The notes: a model not told the origin generated them from the sequence alone. DNA of 64,000 nucleotides from Trichaptum fuscoviolaceum (GCA_910574455.1 CAJSYZ010000004.1:2729528-2793527); one strand, 5' to 3'; counted from the stretch's first letter, positions 10,816-23,600 are shown. Numbers and translations: made by a program.

Positions 10816-13650
10816 ATGACGGTCGGCAGTGTACTCTCAACGACACTCACGTCCTCGTCGAGTGTCAACGGCGAGCAAAGGATGTTCAACGCTCCCCGCG
10901 CGACGCAGCGCTACACGTCGACGAGCTCTAATGGCTTTGGCGGCGGTCTTGGCGGTAGCTTCACGGCCGAGAATCCTCTTGCTGGTTCTGCGTACGACGG
11001 CCTTGACCCATGGAGTTCTGCGCCGACCCCTGACCTCCCGCCTCCCCCGTCTGCTGCGCCGCCGTCGCCGTTCTCAGCTATCATAGGTGAGCTGATGCCG
11101 TCTCAGAAATATTATTGAGATTACTGATTAGATTTATTTATTTCTATTTCTTTTGCTTTATACGCATGTCTAAACAATGATGCGCAGCGGACGCGACTGC
11201 GCCTCCGCTATACCACAGAGCGTACAATGCGGTTGATGTCTCTGGAACGGGAGAGATCTCTATCAGTGCGCTGTCGCGTGTCCTTCTCACATCCGGGTTG
11301 TCTGCGTCGACCATTGACAGGGTACGTATTCCGTGTAGTCGAGTTAGTGTGCGGTTCTCATTGGCTTCTCTCCAGATTGTTAATCTAGTGAGCTCGCGGC
11401 CGCGCGTCTCCAAGCTCGAGTTCTTCGTTGCGCTTGCGCTGGTAGCGCTAGCTCAGCAAGAGAAAGGTGCGAAAGCAATATTACTATCTGAGAACATGTT
11501 ATGCTAATTGATGGGTTGAATGTTAGACCTCTCGATCGAGCAAGTTGCTGTCCTCGCCGCTCAGAATGACCTACCTATACCATCCCTCGACGTCGATGCA
11601 ATTGTGACAAGCACGTCTGCGATCACTTCTCCAGGCATGTACAGGCGAGACAGCGGGCCAGTCTCGTCTAAGCGGAACGCGCAACCAGCTTTCTCCGACG
11701 ACCCTTGGACGACACCATTTCCCACTACCGGGGAGGCGAGCGGTGCTGGAAGTCTGCTAAATGGCGCACCTTCGAGCTTGAGTGGAACTGGAATGCCGAA
11801 GGACTGGTGGAGGCGGCAGGAGCGTGTCCAGGTTCGTCTCTTGGGTCCACAAGGATTCATACTCAACAGATATATGGTGTACGAGGTATCAACAGAGGTA
11901 AGTGTAGCTATCTTCTGTATCGTCTTTGCCGCGCTTGAAATAGCATCGTGTAGCGAGGTACCCCTGTCCAACGGCGATATTCCGAGTTTGCCTTTCTCTG
12001 GGATGTGCTCGTTCGTCGGTATCCTTTCCGTTTATTACCACAGCTGCCACCAAAACGAATAGGACGTGCGTCGGCTGAACTTTCTTCCATTCCTCATAAC
12101 TAATGTATCTTCTATAGCGGATGAACACTTCATAGAACAGAGAAGGTCCGAGAATACATGGATCACGTCGTATCTATTAACTACAGCTTGTTTCTCTTAT
12201 ATAGACGAGGTCTACAACGATTCCTGAACTTTGTTGTGTAAGTGCTCACATTCCTCTCCTACGCTGGTGCTGTTGTTCCATTACTGACTCGGAGTCATTG
12301 AAAGGAATCACCCGATAATCAAAGATGATGGCGTCCTCGCTGTGTTCGTAGCAGAACCTTCTTTAGAACAATGGCGAAAACACACAGCAATATCCCTCGA
12401 GGAAGAGTCTGCCAGCAAGAGGGTCGATAAAGTCGAAGAAATGAGCATTCCAAGTGACCTCGATGATAAACTCGGGTGATTAGTGTCTCAGGCATGATCG
12501 ATACTCCCGTTTAATACTTTCTTGTAGTGCCGTCCGAGGGAAAATTGGGGCAGTTATTGAGCAGTGGCAGAAGATCTGTTTGTTATCCGAACGTCTCATC
12601 AAGCGACGAGAGGCGGCAGCGGTACGAAATCCTCACGCCCTCTTCCGGCGCAAATTCTTACCGTCTCTGCTCACACCTTCTGTCCCGTCTTTGCCCACGT
12701 CGTCTGCCGCCTCCATGACGTCCTCGCCACCCGCATCGCCTCGGTCGCTCGCGTCTTCCGTCCTCCCTGTCCTCCCGTCCGTGACCGTGTTCGGGTCCTT
12801 CGCTGCCGCCCCCCTCGTTGGCTCTGCGCGTCCGGATGGTGCGGCGGACGGCGGGTATTATACATCGTACTTTGAGGACCCACAGGCGGACATGTCGCGG
12901 CTGACGATCACACTGAATGCCCTTAATGAGGTGAATGCTCAGTGCTGGCGGGGCGAGGGCACGGATGGGTGTGAGCTTTGTTCAGGTGTGAGACAAGGCC
13001 TGGAGCAGGTTTCTTCGCATGTAGCGAAACAATCAGAAGATCTGGACAACAGAGTAAGTTAGATTTTTGTTGTTAAAGATGCAATGATTCTCATATGCTA
13101 TGTCTTAGGCTCGTGTCATGTCAACCACAATACTTGAAGCGTTGAAAGTCAGTGCTATCCCTCACCTCATCATGCCTTTTAGTAACTCAACTCCGCAGAT
13201 GCAACGTGATTTGTATATCGCAATGCGTGATCTCTTCATTCGTCATGATCGTCTTTCTGGAGACAACGTCGAGCGATTAAAGAAGCGTATCGAGGGAAAC
13301 CAATTGAAGCTAGAAACGTATAGATCAGCGCAGAAAGAAGGTTGGCAGGCCGAAGTAGACAAGTTGACAACCATGATCGAGCGAGACCAGGCAATGATTT
13401 CATCCTTGCTCAGCCGTCGGATTTTCATCAGAGCTTCGTGAGTCTGTTATGCTGACTTCCGTAATTAATCTATACTCATGCGTTGGCTAGGATGTGGCAT
13501 GAGCTTCGTGTTGTGCTGCACAACAGGGAGAACACACTGATTACACAAGCAGTGCGTGAATTTGCGAGGGACGAGAGTGCGTTCGCGGAACTCGTTGCGA
13601 ACAACTGGGGTTCACTAGTTGATGCAGTCGCAGATATGCCTTACGAGTAA
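10816..13650 (+). CDS. MVP1: Sorting nexin MVP1 (PX-BAR)
   Basis: Endosomal sorting nexin acting in retrograde and vacuolar protein sorting. The N-terminal part has an EH-like region (YNAVDVSGTGEISISALSRVLL). A PX domain begins at WWRRQERVQVRLLGP and continues with YMVYEVST, then RYSEF, which reads through introns near 11,900-12,200 (branch sites visible). Next are the long helical BAR-like segments IEQWQKICLLSERLIKRREAAAVR, RLTITLNALNEVNAQCW and ERLKKRIEGNQLKLETYRS, ending NNWGSLVDAVADMPYE. This order matches MVP1. The ATG at 10882 (MFNAPRATQRY) is an equally good in-frame start and may be the real one. A Ser/Pro-rich insert lies near 12,650-12,850. Confidence 0.85.
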
Positions 13651-13954
13651 ATTTCAAGTAATTTTGCCGGAGTTTGTGTTTTCCCTACATGTCTGTTCCC
13701 CTACTTCCTTCATCTCTCATTCTCCCTGTCGTTCTGTCCACTCACGCATGTCACTCTGTGTCATCCTTAGTCTATTCGCAAGCAGTATTATACTTGATTC
13801 ATCATCATGCGGAACATCCTTATACTAGTATTTACGGTCTTCCAAACCGATGTGATTGCCATGTGCGTACAAGAAAACGGAATGCAAGATTGAAAAAGAG
13901 GAACAAAATAATTGTAGATAACGATAAAATCCGGGAAGGTATGATCCTCCATTT

Positions 13955-15770
13955 TTAGTAGATGCCAGGTATGAACTTGTACTTGACAATTTCACAATAA
14001 CGGTCCCAGTCCTTGCCGTACTTGATTGCGCAGCGCTCGAAATCACGACCGCACCGGTGAATGAGGACAGTGATGAAGAACACGGAGTAGAAGTATGGGA
14101 TGGGCGATGCTGTGCCGATGCAAAGACCCCAGGTAAGACTCTGGACCCAGTCCGCGGTATAGTTCTGCACGCTGAAGTCAGCTTTCATTCAGTTTGTGCA
14201 TTGAAACCCTTTGCTTACCGGTTTGCGAGCGTATGCCCACCAGCCACTGGTCAGGAGGCGGTTACTATTAGCAAGGAAGGTACAATCAGTAAATGCAATT
14301 GGGATCTGGAAATGCAAAGCTGTTTGTGCTTACCCGTGTTCAGTCTGGATGTATGTTGGGTTCTCGATGGTGCCCCATGGGAGCTGCGGGAACGCCTTGC
14401 GCCATTTGAATGTTCCCTGCGTCTGCATCTTGAAGCGGCTCTTCTGAGACATCGAGGTATCGAAGCTGAAGTGATGCGTTAGCCAACCAAATGATGAACG
14501 GATAGAAGGAAATTACATGTAATAAGCCGTTAGCAACGTCGCATAGAGTGCAACGTAGGTCGGTGTGGAGAACTTGTACTTGGACGGATCGTGCGAGGCC
14601 ATATAAACGACCGAGTATATGTATGTCTGATAGGTAATATTCAAGGTTTAGATGAAGTGGGCGTTAGGTATGGAGATGCACGCACGAAGGGAACACCAGC
14701 GAAGTTCCAGAAGATGACCATGAAGCCCCATTTCTCGTGGAACATATCCCAAGTCTGGGGAATGCATTCTTCGCCTTTGCCGCACGCATTTACATACAGC
14801 CAGGTCGCGAGGACCATAAAAGCCATATTCTATCGGGAAAAAAAATTCAATTTTACTAATGCAAAATGAGAACTACAAGTATACATACCGGCGTAACATA
14901 ACCGTAGAGTTCATATTGCTTGCATGCGCCAGAGACGGCAAGGAAGAATGTGATATTCCAGGGAATCCGCACTTCAGCCCACATCTTGAGGTCGACGTTG
15001 CCAATACGTGGGTTTAGGATAGCACCCATGAACACATCATACATGAAGTTCCCAGACATGCGGATCTGCTCTCCGCGGGCGACAGTCCAAAAGTACATCC
15101 CGAAGCTGACGGCGAAGCCGTAGATGATGGCCACGGACATCAGGTGCCCGAAGTTGTCGATGATAGACGTGAGCGGGAAGGTGCCGGAAAGGTGCAGTCC
15201 GGCAGCGGTGAGCATCGTGACATAGAGGCAGGAAAGAGCATTGCAGTTGTACATGAGCGTCTTGTAGCCGAGCGAAGGCACGGGGAGTCCTTCCTGCTGG
15301 TAGCCAGGAATGATGAACGCGATGAAGAGCTGGAAGAAAAAGAATCCAGAGTAGACTTTCCATGCATATGCATTCGGGCTCGCATCCTGGACATCGAAGA
15401 CACGTCAGACTTGAGATATGGACGCGAAAGACGCGTTACTCACAACGCGAACGTGCTCCCACATCTTGTGCAGGAAAGGCTGGACGTCATCCAGTGACTT
15501 TGGGTACACAAGCTGGCCGTCGTAGAACCACAAGCAGATCCACAGGTAGTACATGAGGATGGGGAAGCCCGTCATCATGGCTGTAACGCCCAAAGGGCCC
15601 CCAAACTCGTATCTTTTAGAAATGAGCTTTGAGCAACTTCGAGTATTTGTTGGGTTAGCGCACCTTTCATGCTTGTCCAGCCGTTCGTCCCTCTTCTTGC
15701 CCTCTTCAGTGGGGGTCACAACAGCTGTTGGCTTTCGCTGCCTGAGCTCGCCGTTCGATGCTCCAGCCAT
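13955..15770 (-). CDS. ERG4: Delta(24(24(1)))-sterol reductase ERG4
   Basis: Last enzyme of ergosterol synthesis, reducing the C24(28) double bond with NADPH in the ER membrane. The spliced product matches yeast Erg4 along its length: YEFGG and [11 protein letters not shown] at the start, [46 protein letters not shown] ([17 protein letters not shown]), then [19 protein letters not shown], the sterol reductase signature. It ends in [10 protein letters not shown] and FIPGIY. Multiple hydrophobic membrane spans are evident. About seven short introns interrupt the gene. The start at 15770 begins [14 protein letters not shown], and an upstream GTG is not needed. The YEFGG start distinguishes it from the C-14 reductase ERG24. 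Confidence 0.93.
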
Positions 15771-16637
15771 CACGAGATTGACGATGAGAGAGTTTACTTT
15801 TTGCTACTCTAGAGAAGGAGAAAAAGTGGTGCGATCGGCTCAGGTTTTATGTATTGCACATACGTCGGAAGTTGCCGCCGGTAACTTGAACTACAGTAAT
15901 TTGATAAGAAAAGCTTCACTTTCACCATACCACTACGTTCTACTATGCTCAGACTCGCTAGCCAGTCGCGATTTTTTCGTATGATTGTCGAGTTCATAAA
16001 ACTACAAGCGACGAGTCTCGAGTCTATTCCATGCTTACCTCTTGCATTTTTATCAACGTAAGATTTATGAAGCTATGGCATTAGATTATCTTCTCATCAC
16101 CATTTCTCTCAAGATAATATCCGAAACCCGGGTCATCCTATTACTACTACCGCGAAGATGTGGTGAGATAAATCATTTTTATCTCGAAATCTGGACTCTT
16201 GAGTGGCTGTTAGCACGTCCGTGAAGTCCACATACAAAATCGGGGACTCATCGCTCACTGTCTTCTGTTCCTTTACTACGTGACGAGTGATCCTCTCGTG
16301 GTGATGTGAAGGACTATATGCCGTTCTATTCTTTGCGGGTCGTTTTTGCCTCTCGCATACCAGAAGAACATCGTCAAATCTGCTTCGACGGGATGTTCGT
16401 GACGCAGTAGTGATATTGGACGAGGCTGAGTCTACAAGAGGAGTGGCAAGTCTCCAATCGAATAGAAGTGGACGGTCAATCTGTAGGACGAAGGGATTGG
16501 TTGAGTCATGAGTCATGAGTTTATTTAGCTATGATCGGCTCTTTTACTATTGCTACAAATAGCTGCATCGAGTCATGTTGACTCCTTTAACGCGACCAAG
16601 CATCGAACCTCCTTCAAGTTCATATCTTTAACCCTAC
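15771..16637. other. Intergenic region between ERG4 and the LRR-like gene
   Basis: About 870 bp carrying the divergent promoters of ERG4 (minus) and the gene starting at 16685 (plus). It contains a short direct repeat GAGTCATGAGTCATGAGT near 16503. No gene is seen. Confidence 0.4.
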
Positions 16638-16673
16638 ACCACCACCACCTCCTCCTCCTCCTCCTCCTCCTCC
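16638..16673 (+). repeat. (ACC)n(TCC)n trinucleotide microsatellite
   Basis: Four ACC triplets run directly into about eight CTC/TCC triplets immediately upstream of the ATG at 16685. It would encode His then Leu runs if translation began at 16550, which is one reason to prefer the downstream start. Confidence 0.85.
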
Positions 16674-16684
16674 AAGTTGCTCAA

Positions 16685-18145
16685 ATGCACACCGCCCGTC
16701 ACACATGGCTGCACGACAACGTGAATTTCAAGAACCCCTCTGACGCTCTGGTTGCGAAACTTCTCATCACTCTCCAATTGCCCGCAACGTCCGTCAACCT
16801 ATTCCTCGCCGTCATCCGCAATCCGTCCTTCAATTCAGGTGAAGTTACTTTCAGAAGGGCGAATGATATACATGCGTACGTTGATAGGTATCGGCAAGAA
16901 AGATTGGCCCGTCGACCGGATAATGCTAGGATGATAGGCGGCATCCCTTATCTCGTCCTCCACCTAGTAATAGAACGCATCGGCGAGGAGATGGTCATTG
17001 AAGAAGAACTTATTACGAATGTCCCAAGAGATTTATATCTTAGCAATTGGTCAATCGGCGCTCACAAGTGCAGATGGGCATGCGAATACCATAGTTCAAG
17101 ACGTACCCTTAGGGCATTGGCTAACGTCCATACTGAAGTAACCACGCTGGCCCGGAGCATTCTCAGTCGAAGGCTACTTCTCAGAAATCCTAAGCTCACC
17201 GAACAACCCTCTTGGTTGAAGGGAGCCAACGTCCAGGAGCTGCGTGTGCGGTTCGATAAGAATTCTGGTGAATTCCACCCTTTTCTCCATTGGCTATCAT
17301 CGCATCTTCCAAACCTTCGAACCCTCTCTGTGGAACGTGATATCCCAGAGGAAGAGCGGCAGGCGTGTCATATACCCCGGACTCTGGTCGAAGAGCCGCT
17401 TTGCCTGATACTCAGTGCGCTACGGATCCTTCTAACGAGATGCAACAAACTCACGCTACTGTGCTTTTACAATTCAATCTCCCGGATGCGGAACTTGTCT
17501 GTCCTCTCTTTCGCTTGCAAGGTGATTACGGAGACAGAATTAGATGAAGTTGAATCCCATCAGTTGGCGTCGATTTCTCCCCCGTCTTCGTTGAAGAAGT
17601 TGATGGTCACCCTCTGGTGCTATGGAGAACGTGAGGCGAAGCTTTTTGGCTGGCTTCTCCAAGCCCGCAGACACTACAACCTGGAAGAGTTGACACTCCG
17701 GTACGATGGTTGGGCCAGAGACTTTGCGTCTCTGCTGCCTAGTACCCTTCCACGCCTCAGGGGACTTGACGTGGACTTCTACCGATATCGCTCCGACCAG
17801 TCACGGGATGTTGGCGAGCTCATAAGAGCATGCAGTTCTTTAAAAGTGCTTCTGGTCACCCGAACTCCAACTTGTCCGCTTCCAGAAACTCTTCAAGTTC
17901 TTTGCATCGATAACTCTCAACATTGTTCCCTTAAAGACTACAGTGATGAACAGCTGGCGGATTATTTAAACGACATTATCAACTCTGGGGAGGTACCAAA
18001 TCTTCGTCGGGTGTATTATGTACACAAACACGATAACTCCTTTCCTCGCTCTCTTGCAATTTGCAACGACTTTAATGTTAAATTTTCGTCATGGAGTGCA
18101 TTTCTTTCCGAATCAGACACAGCTCTGTACCATCTTACGATCTGA
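16685..18145 (+). CDS. F-box/LRR-like protein
   Basis: Intronless frame of 486 residues from the ATG at 16685 (MHTARHTWLHDNVNFK). The frame is open back to 16550, but that part is a microsatellite. The C-terminal two thirds has repeated LRR-like segments: NVQELRVRFD, HLPNLRTLSVERD, NLSVLSFACKV, NLEELTLRYDGWA, LPRLRGLDVDFY and SLKVLLVTRT. This layout is typical of the large basidiomycete families of F-box/LRR substrate receptors and their relatives. The N-terminal region lacks a clear LPxEi F-box, so it may be a divergent or F-box-less member. The function is unknown. Confidence 0.6.
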   Translation: MHTARHTWLHDNVNFKNPSDALVAKLLITLQLPATSVNLFLAVIRNPSFNSGEVTFRRANDIHAYVDRYRQERLARRPDNARMIGGIPYLVLHLVIERIGEEMVIEEELITNVPRDLYLSNWSIGAHKCRWACEYHSSRRTLRALANVHTEVTTLARSILSRRLLLRNPKLTEQPSWLKGANVQELRVRFDKNSGEFHPFLHWLSSHLPNLRTLSVERDIPEEERQACHIPRTLVEEPLCLILSALRILLTRCNKLTLLCFYNSISRMRNLSVLSFACKVITETELDEVESHQLASISPPSSLKKLMVTLWCYGEREAKLFGWLLQARRHYNLEELTLRYDGWARDFASLLPSTLPRLRGLDVDFYRYRSDQSRDVGELIRACSSLKVLLVTRTPTCPLPETLQVLCIDNSQHCSLKDYSDEQLADYLNDIINSGEVPNLRRVYYVHKHDNSFPRSLAICNDFNVKFSSWSAFLSESDTALYHLTI

Positions 18146-18844
18146 AATGGATGTTAAAATATTACTTCGTAGAGAAGAACCGATTAGTAGTATCGCCGGG
18201 CCTTGGATAATTAGGGATATGTGTATGACCAAGTCGATACAAACCGCCCACTTCAAAAGTCCAATTCTATCGCTCGGTGAAAGCAGAAGACAAAGTAAGT
18301 CACCACTAGCAAGTTTTTAAACCATAAGCTCCGACACTCACTACTATTGGACTCACTTGTACAAAGCAAGCACAAATACAGTGGATTTCGGTGTAATATC
18401 GACCGACTTCAAAGTTCAAACACTAAGTTCTACCGCACCCTCTGATTTCCCTTCATCAGACAAAACAGAGGAACCTGACGAGACAGAAAGTAGCATATTG
18501 ACTCTTGTAGCCTCGTGAAGGTTGCAATTATGGCTCGGTCAGCAGTGCCACCCGAATCAGCTCGAGTCCGAGGTGGGCAGACATTCATTCAAGTTCAATG
18601 CGCAATGATTATCGTCTATGTGAAGTATGACCGATTTATCGACTTATTGTAAGCGAGTTTGGCTAGTTTGCGTTAGAATTAAAAAGGCTATCCCGTTAGT
18701 ATATGATTAGATATCGAGTGCCTGGTCCACCAAGTAATGAAGAATCTGCTATATCCAATGCCACGCAGGACTGGACTGCGAGACAGCCCCGAACTTCTGA
18801 GGTAATATAAATCGAGAATGACTCGGGCCAGCCCAGACCGATGA
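18146..18844. other. Intergenic, nothing recognised
   Basis: About 700 bp between the ends of two convergent genes. Only short frames are present. No repeats, splice-linked exons or RNA genes were seen. Confidence 0.4.
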
Positions 18845-19860
18845 CTATGATGTGGACGACGCCGCATACTCCTTGAATTGTCGTGACCAGCGTTCGTAGT
18901 CAGGCTCTGCAGCGCTGTCCAAGCTTATAGCGTAAGCTACGAAATTTGCGAACACCTCGGGCAGGTTTTCACGTAGGCTTTCCTGACATTTAGGATCCTG
19001 CCGGCAAGCGATCGCCTCCTGCCTACCCTCAAATCCGTTGTTATCCTTGAGGTGTTCCCAGGGAAGTTCGTGTTTCAGCAGCCAGACGAACGTGTATGCA
19101 AGCGACTCGATGTCATCCCGCTTGGATGGTCCTATGAAACCCAAGTAAGCGAGGATAACACGAGGTATGGTCATGTACTTACTGCCGTTCCGTAACGTAT
19201 TAGCACTCGCGAACAAGAAATCCCTTCCGATATTCGTGCTCGCCGATCCATTGATACCCCCCGAAATTCTCTGGCACATCCCAAAGTTGAGCAAACAGAC
19301 TTGCTGCACGTCCTTCTTATAGATATTTCGCCTGACTGCGAAGCTGGTCGGCTTTAAATCCCGGTGAACACGCCCTGCTGTGTGCAACGTTCGTACGCGC
19401 TCGAGCTGTAGCTTGCTTGAGAGCCATGCACTAGAATAAATGCATCTGATGACATACCATTTGTGCTGCGTAGTTTGCCATCACTTTCGCAGTCTTTAGA
19501 GAGACGAAGTCGGACAGCGCATAGTGCTCTAGATCTGTTCCAATGAACTCTTGGATGATGTACCGGTCCTCATTTTGCGCTCCGTTCCAACAAACCAGAG
19601 GAAATCCTTCTGAGGACCCCAAAGCATTGTAGATGTCGGCCTCTTGGTCTAGCAGTCGATACTTCGACGCAGCTGGCTCTTGCCTAATAAGCACCATCCT
19701 AGATGTCTCTAAGTCCTTTCCCCAAAAGACATTGACACCTACATAAGAGACCTTCGATTAGAAGTAGCAACAATATAAAATAAATAACCCAGTACTTACC
19801 GGGTGATACCCCAGTGTTGATGACAAAGGATCTCATATATCGGTCGCTGATGATCATCAT
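18845..19860 (-). CDS. CK1-like pseudokinase
   Basis: Three exons (19860-19800, 19738-19458, 19405-18845) sum to 903 nt and give 300 residues, about a bare kinase domain. The architecture is casein kinase 1-like: LLDQEADIYNALGSSEGFPLV (family ExxIYxxL..G.P), RYIIQEFIGTDLEHY, RVHRDLKP, KRDDIESLAYTFVWLLKHELPWEHL. The catalytic signatures are degraded. The glycine loop reads NTGVSPGVNVFWG, the VAVK lysine is Arg (MVLIRQE), the HRDxKPxN Asn is Ser (HRDLKPTSF) and DFG is NFG. The fold blocks are intact and the frame is clean, so it looks like a maintained non-catalytic protein rather than debris. A scaffold or regulator role is inferred. Confidence 0.75.
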
Positions 19861-20645
19861 GGAGGTGCTGAGAGATGGCAAGACTACAGTACTGTCAGGA
19901 GGAAGTGGGGAGGCAAAAGCAGGAAAGACGCTGAAGGTGTGTGCCTTGCATTACTAGTATGGAAAATGCCGCCTCAGCGCGTTTCAGTGCTAAGCGATGT
20001 ATAACGCCTAAACTACTTTGCTCTTCGGTGTCTGTTCATGGTCATTTGCCTTTTCGACACTTCTTTTGGAACGTCATCCGTTATTCGAAATTGAAATGCC
20101 CGAATGCGACCCTGATGACGGGAACCCCGTCAATAGCATTTCACGTATGTTAGCGAGCTTTGAAGTGATGAGCGCGACGTTCAGTGTTCTTCGACGATGT
20201 ATATCTTGATCACGAATTTCTGATGCCCTATTTTCTGAGAAATACGTCAAAAAGTGATGAGTGAAATGGCGGTCAAGACGTGCGTTCAAGTTAGCGGTCG
20301 ATCATCCGGAAACGAAGTAGCGCCAAACTTGCCGCCGGCGCGTAAATGGCTAAGCAACCGGCTCGACCACGACGAATTCGAAACGTTTTGTGGGCGAGTA
20401 TAATCATATGCATACAAAATAATAGGGTATCTACAACCAATGAAAGCACCGAAAAAAAAATAAAGAAGGGAGCGTCGATATCTTTCGGAAGATGAGACAT
20501 ACACAAAGTTGAAGAAAAACGAATGAGGGCAACGATTCGGAAAGGATTAGGGAAAAGTCATTAGGATCGTTATAAGGGAGAGATAAGTACACTATAAACC
20601 TGAAAAGGAACGACGAACATGGGGAGAATACAGCAGAAAAGGTCC
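19861..20645. other. Intergenic region with the pseudokinase promoter and AP180 3' UTR
   Basis: About 785 bp. The small frames on both strands overlap each other and show no family blocks. The right part is the A-rich downstream region of the AP180 gene. Confidence 0.35.
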
Positions 20646-23600
20646 CTAGATCAAAGAAGCAACACCGTTCTGTTGCCCGGCCTGTTGCTTGGACGCATCG
20701 TTGGAAGGATTCTGGAAAAGACTTCTGCCAAATGATGAGGACGGTTGGAAGCCAGTTGGCTGAGAGGTTAGGCCAGTACTGAAGGCTCCTACACCAGCGC
20801 CTGGATTAAACCCAGTTGCAGTCTGTCCAAGAGGGTTGAGCATGGATGCGCGGAATGGATTGGCAACGCCACCTCCCGTCATTTGCGGTCGCAGGCCAGT
20901 GCCTAGGTTCGAGCCGGGGAACGATGAAGGAGAATTGTTCAGGAAAGACAAGTTTGTCAAACCGGTGGGTTGGGCATTGAGAGCTCCTGATCCAGGCGTA
21001 GAGTTCGCTCCACTCGTCGTCGAAAAAGCACCGAAGGGAGTGCTGTTGGTATTGGACGAGAATGCTGTGGAGTTCGATGCCCCAGGAGAAGAGTTCGGTA
21101 GGTTAGAATTGGAGATCGACAGGGACGCGAATCCACTGCTAAACCCGTTCGAAGCAGCATTTGATCCATTCGTCGGTGAAGCGGTTCCGTTTGTTGTGTT
21201 TGTTCCGTTGGAGAAATTCAACTCAGCGTGTTCTACCTTTGGCGTCGTTGATTCAGAGCCGGGAATAGGAGGCAGAGTCTCCAGCAGCGAGGCTCCAAAT
21301 GATGATGTCGGCTTGAAAGGTTTTAGGCCCGAAAATCCCGTCGTCTGTGGCTGAATAGGGGGCAGATTGAAAGAAGGAACAGACGATGCATTGGTAGAGC
21401 CCGTTGGCTGACTTGAGAAAGCAGACATTGTCGGCGTAGAGGTGGTCGTTGTTGATCCTGTTGCATTGCTCGTCGGCTTGTTCAGGTCGAGTGAAAAATT
21501 ATTGTTAAACGAGAACGAGGTTGCAACGTTGCCCATGAAGGACCCGTTGGTGGAAGAGGATGGTGGTGGCTGAGACAAGAATCCAAAAGGAGTGTTCTTG
21601 CCTTGCGTTGGCGAAGCTGCTCTTTGCGCTGGCGGCGATTGGGTTCTAGATAGTCCGAAATTGCCGGCGCCCCCATTAAAGGCGCCTGTAGCGAGCTCTT
21701 GAAGAGTAGGTACCTTTGGCACAGGGGGAGGCGATTCCTTCTTGGGCTCGCCGAAAGGATTGCGTGATCCCGTCTGGTGAGACACCACAGGCTGCATCGC
21801 CTGCCCGAAAGAGTTACTTTTACTCGTGATAGGCGTCGACGCTGGGCGTTGCGGCACATTTTGCTCCAGAGAATTATTCGCACCCGGCACCCCACCATTG
21901 TTGAAGCCATTCGGCATGGATATCGGCGGGAAGTTCGGAGTCTGCGCGCTTTGGGTCTGATTCATAACCGGCGGAACAGAGAACATCGGGTTGATATTCG
22001 CAGGCGGTTGAGTAGGCGGGCCTGTCCCAAACGCTGCCATACCCGTCAGCTGAGGCATCAGCATGCTCTGGCGGAACGGATTGGCACCCGTTGCTTGAGG
22101 TTGCAAGAATCCTGTCGCTTGAGGTTGAAGGAAGGACTGGAATGATGGATGACTAGGTACCGTCGCGAATGCATTTGCTGCTTGCGGGAAAGCGCCTGGC
22201 ATAGCTGTGTACTGCGGCTGAATAAAACCAGTCGGTTGCGGGACTTGCTGTAGCCCAAATGGCTGCTGGGGGAATGCTCCCGTCATCATCATCGACTGCC
22301 GCTGTGCGAAAGGGTTATGTACATTGACTTGTTGTTGTGATTGACTATAGGCGTAGTCGATGAGAAAATTAAGCAATCAAGATAAGAACACAATACTGAC
22401 GAAGCGTTGAACATATTTGTCTGTTCCTCTTCTATGGACGAGAAGAAGTCGATAATAGCCTTATTATTGTCACCAGATGGTTTTGCATCCGTTGTCACGG
22501 AGGAACTCTGTCCTTGCTTTGGAGATGACGAACGTGCAGTAGAGCTCGCTGTAAGAAAAGGTTGGTGTGTAACTAGAAGACCAAAAAAGTCAAGAACGAC
22601 GAACCTTTTTCCTTGCCATTGCTCTTCCCTGGTGGCTTAGACCCATCACGAGCACCCTTGTCCGCCAGTGCCTTATTGGTCTTGTATTCTATTCGATTCT
22701 GCTCAAAGTTGGGATCGTTAAGATACTCTTCTAGTGCTGAGACCAAAGACACGGGCGCCTGGGAATATACATGTGAGCACGGAGTCTATGATGGAGATGA
22801 AAAAAACCTACATGTCTGAGGTTAGGGACAGGGACATTCAACAGATTCTGCAGCTTCTTTGCAATCGCTAAATACTCCATCACCTTCTCTGTCTGCCTAC
22901 AGAATTTGCGATAAATGCTCAACGCGGACTCGGCATCTACGTGTGACATCTCGAAATAATGTTCAAGTACATTAATGACGCCCTCATTAAGGGCTTGGAA
23001 TAGAATAGTGAGGTCTTTCACGAGCATCCGAAGTGCACATACGGTGAGCTCATCTTCGAGATTGTCAAGGTAAAACTACATGAGTAGGTTAGTAAATATA
23101 TAATATGCGCAGTTAAGAGATCAAGAGCTACGAACCTTGCATTCAAGAAGTGTATCAATTGTTTTCTGTACAGCTTTCGTCTCCCTCAATAGGCCCTTCT
23201 CCACGGTCATAGATCGCAGCTTGCGTCCCATAATAGTTTTGCTCCGTTGGGGACCAGTTGAGCTGCTTGTGCCATTAGCGCGGGCATCTTCAAGGGAATG
23301 CTCTACCCTCGTATCGCGGTTAACTTCGGCTTGGACGCGGACAGGATCATGTTTCAGGTCTCTGTAGGTCCGTATCCGAGTGTCTAGGTATACGGCGTAG
23401 TTCGAAAGGTTCTTGGGTGTCTGGTATCCTGCAACCAAGCTGATTAGAGTGGAACAAGGCGGGACGAATAGATAACATACCTTCCCATTGCCCATTAGAT
23501 ACATTTCGTAGCTTCAGCACGTCCTCCGTTGAAAGGTATGATAAGACATTATCCGTGGCGCCATTCCGAATCATAGTGTGTAATACAATCAACGCCTTGA

